64,000 nucleotides of DNA from Polynucleobacter sp. GWA2_45_21 (lineage in GTDB: Bacteria; Pseudomonadota; Gammaproteobacteria; Burkholderiales; Burkholderiaceae): positions 124,001 through 188,000 of the forward strand of contig NZ_MHZG01000002.1 in the NCBI RefSeq assembly GCF_001830325.1, in the 5' to 3' direction. Made by a program: the position numbers and the translations under genes. The notes below the pieces were generated by a model that was not told the DNA's origin, ran no database searches, and was given only the letters and a program-made list of their open reading frames with translations. Shown one piece after another: positions 35,794-43,481 of the stretch; the stretch's first letter is position 1; every line of letters begins with the position of its first letter.

Positions 35794-37455
35794 ATGGCCA
35801 GTTCAAAACCCTCAATCCCCCAAGCTGATAGCAAAGCAGAGCTTCCTGTTCTCATTATTGGTGCAGGCTTAGCTGGTCTCACTGTTGCCCTACACTTGGC
35901 CGAGTCCCAGCCGGTGATTCTCATGGCCAAGCGTGGCCTTGGCGAAGCGGCAACGGCTTGGGCACAAGGTGGCATTGTGGGGGTGGTGGATAAAGAGCAT
36001 GACAGTATTGATTCTCATGTGGCTGACACCTTAGATGCAGGCGCAGGTCTCGTAGTCGAATCAACCGCACGTTATATCGCTGAAGAAAGTGCCGAAGCAA
36101 TTCGTTGGTTGGTAGAGCAGGGTGTACCGTTTACTACCGATGAGTCAGGACCAATGGGTTTGCATTTAACTCGCGAGGGCGGCCATAGCCACCGTCGTAT
36201 TGCGCATGCTGCAGATGCTACGGGTAAAGCAATTCATGAAGTGTTGCTGGATAAAGCAAAAGCACATAAAAATATTCAGATCTTGGAGCACTGGATTGCT
36301 TTAGATCTGATTACCAATCGCCATCTAGATGTAAAGACGCAGCGCACTAAGCCCAATCGTTGCTACGGTGTGTATGCCTTAGATATTCAAAACAATCGCG
36401 TAGAAACAATTGAAGCCAAGTCAGTGGTATTAGCCACTGGTGGTGTGGGTAAGGTCTATCGCTACACGAGCAATCCTGATACTGCTACTGGCGATGGCAT
36501 TGCTATGGCTTGGCGTGCAGGTTGCCGTGTCGGTAATATGGAATTTATTCAATTTCATCCGACATGCTTGTATCACCCGAGTGATCGCACCTTCCTGATC
36601 ACCGAAGCAATGCGGGGAGAGGGTGGCTTACTCAAGCTGCCAAATGGCACGCGCTTTATGCCTGAGCATGATGAGCGCAATGAGTTGGCTCCTCGTGACA
36701 TTGTTGCCCGAGCCATTGACTTTGAGATGAAGAAGCACGGCTTAGATTACGTGCATTTGGATGCCACCCATTTGGGTGAAGAATTTATTAAAGAGCATTT
36801 CCCAATGATCTATGCCCGTTGTATGACTCTGGGTCTGGATATCACCAAAGAACCCATACCTGTGGTGCCTGCAGCGCACTACACCTGCGGCGGTGTGGTG
36901 ACAGATCTCAAAGGAAGAACGGACTTGCCAGGCTTATATGCTGTCGGTGAGGCGACCTATACGGGGCTTCATGGCGCTAATCGATTGGCCAGCAATTCAT
37001 TGCTAGAGTGTGTGGTGATTGGTAAAGCTGCTGCTGAAGATATCTCACAACTCAAAACACCCCTAATGCCAAAACTTCCACTGTGGGATGAGAGTCAGGT
37101 AGAAGATGCTGATGAGCAAGTCGTTATTTCCCATAACTGGGATGAGCTGCGTTCGTTGATGTGGAACTACGTTGGTATCGTGAGAACCAATCGAAGGCTA
37201 GAGCGTGCATTACATCGTATCAAACTCCTCAGATACGAAGTTCAAGAGTATTACGCCAACTTTAAAGTCACGCGCGACTTGATCGAGTTGCGCAACCTAC
37301 TGGAATGTGCAGAGCTGATTGTGAGATCAGCCCTGATGCGCAGAGAGAGTAGGGGATTGCATTACAGCCGTGATTACCCAGGCACTTGGGCAGTTTCCTA
37401 TCCAACCATACTGACGCCTCAGGCTGAAGGCACTTCAGAAAATCCGGAGACTTAA
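35794..37455 (+). CDS. nadB: L-aspartate oxidase NadB
   Basis: 553 residues. FAD-binding [18 protein letters not shown] at the N-terminus, [47 protein letters not shown], then [28 protein letters not shown] and [47 protein letters not shown]. It oxidises aspartate to iminoaspartate for NAD synthesis, with NadA and NadC encoded convergently just downstream. A toxin-antitoxin pair lies between the two halves of the pathway. Confidence 0.96.
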   Translation: MASSKPSIPQADSKAELPVLIIGAGLAGLTVALHLAESQPVILMAKRGLGEAATAWAQGGIVGVVDKEHDSIDSHVADTLDAGAGLVVESTARYIAEESAEAIRWLVEQGVPFTTDESGPMGLHLTREGGHSHRRIAHAADATGKAIHEVLLDKAKAHKNIQILEHWIALDLITNRHLDVKTQRTKPNRCYGVYALDIQNNRVETIEAKSVVLATGGVGKVYRYTSNPDTATGDGIAMAWRAGCRVGNMEFIQFHPTCLYHPSDRTFLITEAMRGEGGLLKLPNGTRFMPEHDERNELAPRDIVARAIDFEMKKHGLDYVHLDATHLGEEFIKEHFPMIYARCMTLGLDITKEPIPVVPAAHYTCGGVVTDLKGRTDLPGLYAVGEATYTGLHGANRLASNSLLECVVIGKAAAEDISQLKTPLMPKLPLWDESQVEDADEQVVISHNWDELRSLMWNYVGIVRTNRRLERALHRIKLLRYEVQEYYANFKVTRDLIELRNLLECAELIVRSALMRRESRGLHYSRDYPGTWAVSYPTILTPQAEGTSENPET

Positions 37456-37456
37456 T

Positions 37457-37759
37457 TTATTTTTTGATAGCGGGTGCAGCATGAAGGCTTAAGCCTAATG
37501 CAGCAATGACTTTAAGGATGGTATCAAAACCTGGGCTTCTTTCGCCTGAGAGGGATTTATATAGGCTCTCTCTAGTTAGCCCTGAATCTCTAGCAACCTG
37601 AGTCATTCCTTTGGCTCTTGCAATATCCCCTAGTGCCTTGGCAATAAATGCAGCATCTCCATTTGCCTCTTCTATACAGGCCTCTAGGTAGGCGGCCATT
37701 TCTTTTGGTGTGCGTAGATGTTCAGCTACATCATATGGTGTTGTGATTGTTTTTTTCAT
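37457..37759 (-). CDS. HTH antitoxin of RelE/HigB-type module (addiction module antidote)
   Basis: 100 residues. The pattern TPYDVAEHLRTPKEMAAYLEACIEEANGDAAFIAKALGDIARAKGMTQVARDSGLTRESLYKSLSGERSPGFDTILKVIAALGL is that of the TIGR02684 'probable addiction module antidote' family, with an XRE-type HTH from about residue 50. It follows its toxin by nine bases. The stop is two bases from the nadB stop on the other strand. Confidence 0.92.
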   Translation of the reverse strand: MKKTITTPYDVAEHLRTPKEMAAYLEACIEEANGDAAFIAKALGDIARAKGMTQVARDSGLTRESLYKSLSGERSPGFDTILKVIAALGLSLHAAPAIKK

Positions 37760-37768
37760 AATAGTCTT

Positions 37769-38059
37769 TTATAGATTTCTCGCTAAACGTTGGGCTAGTT
37801 TGATATCTTGATTTTGTGATTTTTTATCGCCACCCAATAATAGAATGGTAATTTTCTGGCCCTGTTTGGTGTAGTACACCCGGTACCCGGGGCCAAAGTC
37901 AATCCTCATCTCAAATACTTTTTCACCTACTGATTTAGTATCGCCCGGATTTCCTTCGGATAACCTTTTGATTCTTGCTTGTATCTTTGCTCTTGCTGTT
38001 AAATCAAATAGGTTATCAAGCCAGACTATAAATTCCTCTGTTTTTCTAATTTCGATCAT
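37769..38059 (-). CDS. RelE/ParE-family toxin (addiction module killer protein)
   Basis: 96 residues. IRKTEEFIVWLDNLFDLTARAKIQARIKRLSEGNPGDTKSVGEKVFEMRIDFGPGYRVYYTKQGQKITILLLGGDKKSQNQDIKLAQRLA matches the TIGR02683 RelE-fold toxin family throughout; GPGYRVYY and LLGGDKKSQ are diagnostic. It is the first gene of the pair. Its promoter would place the transcript start at or next to the ATG. Confidence 0.93.
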   Translation of the reverse strand: MIEIRKTEEFIVWLDNLFDLTARAKIQARIKRLSEGNPGDTKSVGEKVFEMRIDFGPGYRVYYTKQGQKITILLLGGDKKSQNQDIKLAQRLARNL

Positions 38060-38061
38060 AC

Positions 38062-38093
38062 CTTAGTGTATCCAATAGGATACACTAAGTCAA
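38062..38093 (-). promoter_or_regulatory. Promoter and palindromic operator of the RelE-type module
   Basis: CTTAGTGTATCC and GGATACACTAAG are perfect 12-base arms around AATA (38062-38089), ending two bases before the start codon. On the minus strand TTGACT (38093-38088) and TACACT (38070-38065) are spaced 17 bases. Only five bases separate the -10 from the ATG, predicting a leaderless message. Confidence 0.78.
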
Positions 38094-38133
38094 AGAATAG
38101 TCTTGATGTTGATCCGGGAATGGGGGGATTGAC

Positions 38134-38988
38134 TTATAAAATTCTCATCGAGAAATCCACTGCCTGAATATCCTTTGTGAGTTTTCCTAAGGAGATACGA
38201 TCAACGCCGGTAGCAGCAATGGCGCGCATCTGATCTAAGTTGATACCACCAGATGCTTCCAGTAGTGCGCGTCCTTTGGTAAAGGCAACGGCTTCCTTCA
38301 TCTGTTCAGTGGTGAAGTTATCAATCAAGATGCTTTTTGCACCCGCATTTAAGGCTTCTTCAAGCTCAGCAAAATTCTCGACCTCTACCTGAATATCCAC
38401 TCCCGAGTTAAGAGCTTGCGCCGCTTGAATGGCAGCAGCGACACCGCCTGCCGCAGCAATGTGATTCTCTTTAATCAGAATGCCATGCCATAAAGCCAGG
38501 CGTTGATTTTGACCGCCACCTACTAGCACTGCATACTTTTGAGCACGACGTAGCCCAGGAATTGTTTTGCGGGTATCTAGCACCGCGCAGCCATTAGGAT
38601 TGGGGCTTACACCCGCAATTGCCTCCACATGCTGACGCGCAATACTGGCAGTCCAAGAGAGGGTTTGTAGGAAGTTGATGCAGGGACGTTCGGCAGAAAG
38701 GAGGGCACGTGAGTCAGCTTCAATGTCACAGACTTTGCTATCGGGCTTCATTAAATCACCCTCTGAGTAATGCCAGGTGACTTTTGCATTGGGATCTAGT
38801 TTCTTGAGAGTGCCATCAAACCAATCTACTCCACAGAGAACAGCTTCTTGACGAACAATGAGCTGTGCATGAACAGGCTTGCTGGGAACGAGCATGGCTG
38901 TCCAGTCACCTGTGCCGATGTCTTCCATCAAGGCATCCTGAATATTGCGATGACGGGCCTGCTCTAAGGATTCGTTGTACTCAAACAT
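38134..38988 (-). CDS. nadC: Quinolinate phosphoribosyltransferase NadC
   Basis: 284 residues. RPCINFLQTLSWTASIARQHVEAI, VLDTRKTIPGLRRAQKYAVLVGGGQNQRLALWHGILIKENHI and IQVEVENFAELEEALNAGAKSILIDNFTTEQM cover the conserved barrel motifs, ending GVDRISLGKLTKDIQAVDFSMRIL. It converts quinolinate and PRPP to nicotinate mononucleotide. It lies 42 bases after nadA in the same direction. Confidence 0.96.
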   Translation of the reverse strand: MFEYNESLEQARHRNIQDALMEDIGTGDWTAMLVPSKPVHAQLIVRQEAVLCGVDWFDGTLKKLDPNAKVTWHYSEGDLMKPDSKVCDIEADSRALLSAERPCINFLQTLSWTASIARQHVEAIAGVSPNPNGCAVLDTRKTIPGLRRAQKYAVLVGGGQNQRLALWHGILIKENHIAAAGGVAAAIQAAQALNSGVDIQVEVENFAELEEALNAGAKSILIDNFTTEQMKEAVAFTKGRALLEASGGINLDQMRAIAATGVDRISLGKLTKDIQAVDFSMRIL

Positions 38989-39030
38989 GAATAAATCGAT
39001 CTACATTAAGAAAATATCAAAAGATAACAA

Positions 39031-40158
39031 CTAAGCAACACCAATGTTTTTCACAAAGCCATGCTGTGCTTTAGCTAGAAGATCAGGATATTTTTGTGTG
39101 AATTCCAGCATGCGCTCAATGCAATCTAATGCTTTCACTCGAACACCTTCTTCGACGAAGATTTCACCAGAAGCATTCTCTAAACAATCCAAAATTCCCT
39201 GCAAACCATTCATGGCCATCCAAGGGCAGTGCGCACAGCTCTTACAGGTGGCGCTATCGCCAGCAGTGGGGGCCTCAATCAAAATCTTATTTGGAGCCAG
39301 CTGACGCATACGATGCAAGATGCCATTGTCCGTGGCCACAATATATTCGCTAGCACTGCCTTCCACTACAGCCTTAATCATGGCGGAGGTAGAGCCTACA
39401 ACGTCTGCAAGGTCGACTACAGCTTGGGGAGATTCAGGGTGAACTAGAACCATGGCATTAGGATGTGCCGCCATCAACATTTCTAATTCAACGGCTTTAA
39501 ATTCATCATGAACAATACAAGCGCCATTCCAAAGCAACATATCGGCACCAGTTTGCTCTTGAATGTAGCGACCTAAATGACGATCAGGTGCCCAAAGAAT
39601 TTTCTTGCCTTCAAGATGTAATTGATGAACGATTGCCAAGGCGCATGAACTGGTCACCATCCAATCAGCCTGTGCTTTAACGGCGGCACTGGTATTTGCG
39701 TAGACCACCACTGTACGGTCAGAATGCAAAGCTCTAAATGCAGCAAAGTGATTTGCATCACAGCCTAAATCGAGAGAGCAGGTAGCCTCTAAATCCGGCA
39801 TAAAGACGCGCTTCTCAGGGCTGAGAATCTTGGCAGACTCACCCATGAAGCGCACACCAGCCACAATCAAATTCTTGGCTGAATGATTCTTGCCAAAGCG
39901 AGCCATCTCCAAAGAGTCAGAAACAAAACCACCTGTTGCTAAAGCCAAATCTTGAATATCACCATCGACATAGTAGTGCGCTACCAATGCAGCATCTTTC
40001 TCAATCAGTAACTGCTTAATACGTGCAATCACTGCAGATTTATGTTCTCCATGCAATGGAGGGGGTGTTTTAGCCCAGGCTTGGGCGGTACAGGTCACAC
40101 CAGCAGCATTTTGCTGGGGGTAATCAAAGGCAATAGGGGCGCTAACTGTAGAGGTCAT
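39031..40158 (-). CDS. nadA: Quinolinate synthase NadA
   Basis: 375 residues from ATG 40158. A TTG two codons upstream (40164) sits at better spacing from an AAGGAGG ribosome site and may be used instead. Motifs: [88 protein letters not shown] and [15 protein letters not shown]; three cysteines ligate the [4Fe-4S] cluster. It condenses iminoaspartate with DHAP. It heads the nadA-nadC operon. Confidence 0.95.
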   Translation of the reverse strand: MTSTVSAPIAFDYPQQNAAGVTCTAQAWAKTPPPLHGEHKSAVIARIKQLLIEKDAALVAHYYVDGDIQDLALATGGFVSDSLEMARFGKNHSAKNLIVAGVRFMGESAKILSPEKRVFMPDLEATCSLDLGCDANHFAAFRALHSDRTVVVYANTSAAVKAQADWMVTSSCALAIVHQLHLEGKKILWAPDRHLGRYIQEQTGADMLLWNGACIVHDEFKAVELEMLMAAHPNAMVLVHPESPQAVVDLADVVGSTSAMIKAVVEGSASEYIVATDNGILHRMRQLAPNKILIEAPTAGDSATCKSCAHCPWMAMNGLQGILDCLENASGEIFVEEGVRVKALDCIERMLEFTQKYPDLLAKAQHGFVKNIGVA

Positions 40159-40196
40159 ATGCAATTTTAGCCTCCTTGGGCATGGATTTAATCGGC

Positions 40197-40244
40197 TTGA
40201 ATATTCAATTATATGTAGCTACAATGTAGCTACATATAATTGAA
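40197..40244 (+). promoter_or_regulatory. Promoter and 41-base palindrome of relB
   Basis: TTGAAT (40197-40202) and TACAAT (40220-40225) are spaced 17 bases. The region 40204-40244 is a perfect palindrome, 20-base arms around one A, and contains two copies of the self-complementary TGTAGCTACA covering the -10. This is a strong candidate autorepression site. Confidence 0.88.
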
Positions 40245-40263
40245 AGATACCTGAGGAATAAAT

Positions 40264-40527
40264 ATGGCTGCTAATGCGGTGGTGCGCGCTCGGATAGATC
40301 AGGGTATTAAGAATGAGGCGAGCCTTGTGCTGGAGGCGATGGGATTAACAGTGTCTGATGCTCTGAGGATGATGTTGACAAGGGTAGCGATTGAAAAGTC
40401 ACTCCCGTTTGAGCCCTTGGTCCCAAATGAAAAGACTATAGCGGCCATGAGAGAGGCGAGGGAGCGACAACTAATGTCATTCGGATCGGTAAAGGGATTA
40501 TTAAAAGATTTGAATGAGGAGGATTGA
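40264..40527 (+). CDS. relB: RelB/DinJ-family antitoxin
   Basis: 87 residues. NAVVRARIDQGIKNEASLVLEAMGLTVSDALRMMLTRVAIEKSLPFEPLVPNEKT is the DinJ/RelB ribbon-helix-helix signature, with the usual toxin-wrapping C-terminus. A GAGGA ribosome site precedes the ATG. The cognate YafQ-like toxin frame behind it carries an in-frame stop, so this antitoxin may now be an orphan. Confidence 0.92.
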   Translation: MAANAVVRARIDQGIKNEASLVLEAMGLTVSDALRMMLTRVAIEKSLPFEPLVPNEKTIAAMREARERQLMSFGSVKGLLKDLNEED

Positions 40528-40834
40528 GCGCACCACTCAATTTAAAAAAGACTACAAGCGAGAAATACAAGGGAGATACAGATCTCAGTTGGCATCGGAA
40601 TTGATTGAGGTGCTTAACCTCTTAATAGATGGTCTTGAATTGCCAGCGCGTTATTTTGATCATGCCTTAATAGGGCGGTGGAAAGATTTTTGAGATTGTC
40701 GCATCAAGCCCGATCTACTTCTCGTATATGCGAAGCCCAACCCAGAAATACTCATACTCACTAGACTGGGTTCACTCGTCGAATCACGTTGTTTATCTTG
40801 GCGGCGACCCAACATCTCACGGTCAATAATTTAG
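40514..40834 (+). pseudogene. yafQ: YafQ-family toxin, interrupted by an in-frame TGA
   Basis: Read from ATG 40514, overlapping relB by 14 bases, the frame gives RRIERTTQFKKDYKRE, then LELPARYFDHALIGRWKDF, a TGA at 40691-40693, and continues without a frame change as DCRIKPDLLLVYAKP and EILILTRLGS. YafQ relatives read GxWKGFRDCHIKPDLLLIY, so the TGA replaces what is usually Arg, a one-base CGA-to-TGA change. The catalytic histidine region of YafQ (HIKPD) lies after the stop and here reads RIKPD. The C-terminus is altered too, running to TAG at 40832. Probably inactive unless read through. Confidence 0.88.
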
Positions 40835-40839
40835 AAAAA

Positions 40840-41223
40840 ATGCACACTCCTGATGTAGCAAAGGCCATTGCCGATTTTGACAAAGAAGTCATGCAGGGTA
40901 ATCCAGAGTCGCAGGGCGTTTCAAAATCTGAGGCCTTTCAACCTGCCTCAAACTACCCCTTAGGGGCTGATCCTTTGCTTGTAATGGATGCTAAATGCAC
41001 TCCTGAGAAGCAGGGTCTCGAGGACGGAGTATCGCTAGATCTCGTTTTACCTGGCGGCGCCAATCTCAACGTCAAGATGGCGGGTCCCACATTGCAGGCT
41101 CTGTGTGCCTTATTGAATCAGTTGCGCGAGCATGCCAAGTGGGGTGATGTTCCTTTGGTGGTGAAGTCTGATACCGGAGTTGAGATTGCCGCGCAAGAGA
41201 CTAAGAAGCCCTCTGTGCATTAG
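40840..41223 (+). CDS. Hypothetical protein
   Basis: 127 residues from ATG 40840; a longer frame begins at TTG 40789 but lies in the decayed toxin. It contains ASNYPLGADPLLVMDAKCTPEKQGLEDGVSLDLVLPGG and MAGPTLQALCALLNQLREHAKWGDVPLVV. No signal peptide or membrane segment, and no family recognised. The composition looks coding. It is convergent with ccdB two bases away. Confidence 0.65.
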   Translation: MHTPDVAKAIADFDKEVMQGNPESQGVSKSEAFQPASNYPLGADPLLVMDAKCTPEKQGLEDGVSLDLVLPGGANLNVKMAGPTLQALCALLNQLREHAKWGDVPLVVKSDTGVEIAAQETKKPSVH

Positions 41224-41225
41224 GT

Positions 41226-41543
41226 TTAGAACCCGTGAAAGAGTCTATCGATTGCTGTGATGATTTGATGCTGCTGACTCTTTAGGCTGCCAATTTCCTT
41301 TTTCAGAATTTTTCTTGGAACTGCAGCCATCTTTGGTGTCTCTAAAGCAAATTCATCGCCTTTGATTGAGAAGATGGGTATTAAATCTTGTGGAAGCTTT
41401 ATCTTTTTATAGAGACTGGCTTTTCTTAGTGGAATCACCATCCTGGTATCCAAGCCACTTAGTAGATCTGTTTGTACATCTACCAAGAATGGCGTATTTT
41501 TGGCGTGCTCACCAGTATTTTCATAAATGCTAAATCTGGCCAT
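41226..41543 (-). CDS. ccdB: CcdB-family gyrase-poison toxin
   Basis: 105 residues. MARFSIYENTGEHAKNTPFLVDVQTDLLSGLDTRMVIPLRK is the CcdB N-terminus, and the C-terminal LKKEIGSLKSQQHQIITAIDRLFHGF keeps the position of the gyrase-contacting W-G-I tail only as H-G-F. CcdB proteins trap DNA gyrase; chromosomal relatives vary in potency. It starts one base inside the ccdA stop. Confidence 0.92.
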   Translation of the reverse strand: MARFSIYENTGEHAKNTPFLVDVQTDLLSGLDTRMVIPLRKASLYKKIKLPQDLIPIFSIKGDEFALETPKMAAVPRKILKKEIGSLKSQQHQIITAIDRLFHGF

Positions 41544-41800
41544 TAGAAAGTTCTCCAGCTGTCCAAGGGGAGGCCTTCATCTTCAATGGTCTTGTTATAG
41601 CTAGCAATAAATTCTGCGTTTTCTAGTTTCCAACGACGCTCTTTTTCTTGTTTTACAAGCGACTCCAAAAAGGCATCGCATGCCTTTGATATATTGATGC
41701 CCAATTTTTTTGCTTCGGCTAACACCTCGGTATTTAAGGTGAGGTTAGTCGCCTTTTTTAGGGCCTTATCTTGAATGCGGGTGGAGTCATGGATGATCAT
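41543..41800 (-). CDS. ccdA: CcdA-family antitoxin
   Basis: 85 residues. KKATNLTLNTEVLAEAKKLGINISKACDAFLESLVKQEKERRWKLENAEFIASYNKTIEDEGLPLDSWRTF is a complete CcdA: an N-terminal ribbon-helix-helix and a C-terminal toxin-binding segment ending W-R-T-F. It precedes the toxin, with TAATG coupling. Its promoter predicts a leaderless transcript. Confidence 0.94.
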   Translation of the reverse strand: MIIHDSTRIQDKALKKATNLTLNTEVLAEAKKLGINISKACDAFLESLVKQEKERRWKLENAEFIASYNKTIEDEGLPLDSWRTF

Positions 41801-41806
41801 GACTCA

Positions 41807-41834
41807 ATTGTACGCATAATTTATACGCAGTCAA
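41807..41834 (-). promoter_or_regulatory. Promoter of ccdAB
   Basis: On the minus strand TTGACT (41834-41829), 16 bases, then TACAAT (41812-41807). Only six bases lie between the -10 and the ccdA ATG at 41800. Repeats resembling TATGCGCATA flank the -35 and may be the operator. Confidence 0.75.
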
Positions 41835-41871
41835 TATGCGCATAAATTGTGTGGGTATTGCTATGGGGGTT

Positions 41872-43257
41872 CTAGAAAGGCAACTTCGCTTCAGGCTTTG
41901 CGGCCAATAAAACAGTCTTAAACTCCGCCTGAATACGTTTAATTGCTTCTTCACTATCTGCCTCAAAGCGCATTACTACCACCGGGGTGGTATTAGAGGG
42001 CCTAGCCAGACCAAAGCCATCGGCGTATTCCACGCGCACGCCATCAATCGTATTAATTGATTCTGATGTTGGGAACTTGGCATTGGCTTTAATAGTTTCT
42101 AGCAAGGCAAAAGGTTCACCTTCAGCACAAGCCAGCTGTAACTCCGGGGTGCAGATCGCATTCGGTAAGTTATTGAGGGTGTCGCTCGGATTCTTTTCCT
42201 TGCTGAGGATTTCCAACAAGCGTGCACCCGTATAAAGGCCATCATCAAAGCCAAACCAACGGTCTTTAAAGAAGATATGGCCGCTCATCTCGCCAGCGAG
42301 TGGGGCGCCAGTTTCCTTTAACTTCGCTTTAACTAGGGAATGGCCAGTTTTCCACATGATAGGTTCGCCACCATGTCCTTTTACGTAAGTTGCCAGGTTG
42401 CGGGTGCACTTCACATCGTAAATAATTTGACCGCCTGGATTGCGGGAAAGGACATCCTTAGCAAACAACATCATCTGACGATCTGGGAAGATCACCTGAC
42501 CATCTTTAGTGACAACGCCCAAACGATCGGCATCGCCATCAAAGGCGAGACCTAATTCATTATCGGTAGTCTGCAAATTCTTGATGAGATCTTGTAAGTT
42601 TTCAATATGAGCAGGATCAGGATGGTGATTGGGGAAATGACCATCGACTTCACAGAATAATTCTTGTACTTCGCAACCCAGGGCGCGGAAAAGTTTTCCT
42701 GCGAAGGCGCCACCAACACCATTACCGCAATCTACCGCAATCTTCATGGGGCGAGCGAGCTTGATATCTCCTACGATGTAATTGATATACATCGGGAAAA
42801 TATCAAAGGTGCTTCGGGCGCCTTGGCCAGTAGCAAACTTCTTTGATTCAATGCGCTTACGCAAATCCTGAATTTTTTCCCCGTAAATCGCCGCTGTTCC
42901 CAAAACCATTTTGAAGCCGTTGTAGTTCGGGGGATTATGGCTGCCAGTAATCATGATGCCGGACTTCGGCGTCTTGCCACCAATGGTGTGGTTAGCAGCA
43001 AAGTACACCATTGGCGTAGCAACCATGCCCAAATCAATCACATTGATGCCAATAGAGAGCAGGCCTTCAGTTAGCGCTTCAATCAGGCTAGGGCCAGATA
43101 GGCGGCCATCGCGACCGATAACGATATCGGTTTCACCAAGCTCACACATTTCAGTGCCAAATGCTTGACCAATTAGTTTGGCGATAGAGGGATCTAAGGT
43201 CTCATCAATAATGCCGCGGATGTCATATGCTTTAAAAATTGAGGGGGATAGTTGCAC
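41872..43257 (-). CDS. manB: Phosphomannomutase/phosphoglucomutase
   Basis: 461 residues. The phosphoserine loop GIMITGSHNPPNYNGFKMVLG, metal-binding GLAFDGDADRLGVV, sugar-binding GEMSGHIFFKDRWFGFDDG and the C-terminal phosphate-binding VEYADGFGLARPSNTTPVVVMRFEA are all present, as in AlgC-type bifunctional enzymes. It interconverts hexose 6- and 1-phosphates for nucleotide sugars and LPS. It lies next to pgi, which supplies fructose-6-phosphate. Confidence 0.95.
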   Translation of the reverse strand: MQLSPSIFKAYDIRGIIDETLDPSIAKLIGQAFGTEMCELGETDIVIGRDGRLSGPSLIEALTEGLLSIGINVIDLGMVATPMVYFAANHTIGGKTPKSGIMITGSHNPPNYNGFKMVLGTAAIYGEKIQDLRKRIESKKFATGQGARSTFDIFPMYINYIVGDIKLARPMKIAVDCGNGVGGAFAGKLFRALGCEVQELFCEVDGHFPNHHPDPAHIENLQDLIKNLQTTDNELGLAFDGDADRLGVVTKDGQVIFPDRQMMLFAKDVLSRNPGGQIIYDVKCTRNLATYVKGHGGEPIMWKTGHSLVKAKLKETGAPLAGEMSGHIFFKDRWFGFDDGLYTGARLLEILSKEKNPSDTLNNLPNAICTPELQLACAEGEPFALLETIKANAKFPTSESINTIDGVRVEYADGFGLARPSNTTPVVVMRFEADSEEAIKRIQAEFKTVLLAAKPEAKLPF

Positions 43258-43278
43258 GGTTAATCCAGTATTGAATAG

Positions 43279-43449
43279 TTATTCTGCGTTGAAAATTTCG
43301 ATACCAGTCAATGGGGCGGCCATCAGCTCGCCACCATGTAGGTGAATATCGAAGCGTTCTAGTTTTTGACTTAGCGAGAGTGAATTCGATCTCAAATTGC
43401 TCGAGTCATTATTGTCAGACTGTGCCACCTTATTGACTTTACTTGCCAT
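43279..43449 (-). CDS. Possible small protein between pgi and manB
   Basis: A 56-residue frame from ATG 43449 (an upstream TTG at 43464 extends it), with polar SKVNKVAQSDNNDSSNLRSNSLSLSQKLERF followed by DIHLHGGELMAAPLTGIEIFNAE. No ribosome site and no family. It fills the 224-base gap between two co-oriented sugar-phosphate genes. It may be a small gene or chance. Confidence 0.35.
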   Translation of the reverse strand: MASKVNKVAQSDNNDSSNLRSNSLSLSQKLERFDIHLHGGELMAAPLTGIEIFNAE

Positions 43450-43481
43450 AACTAGAAATCCCAACGAATGTGAATTAGATC

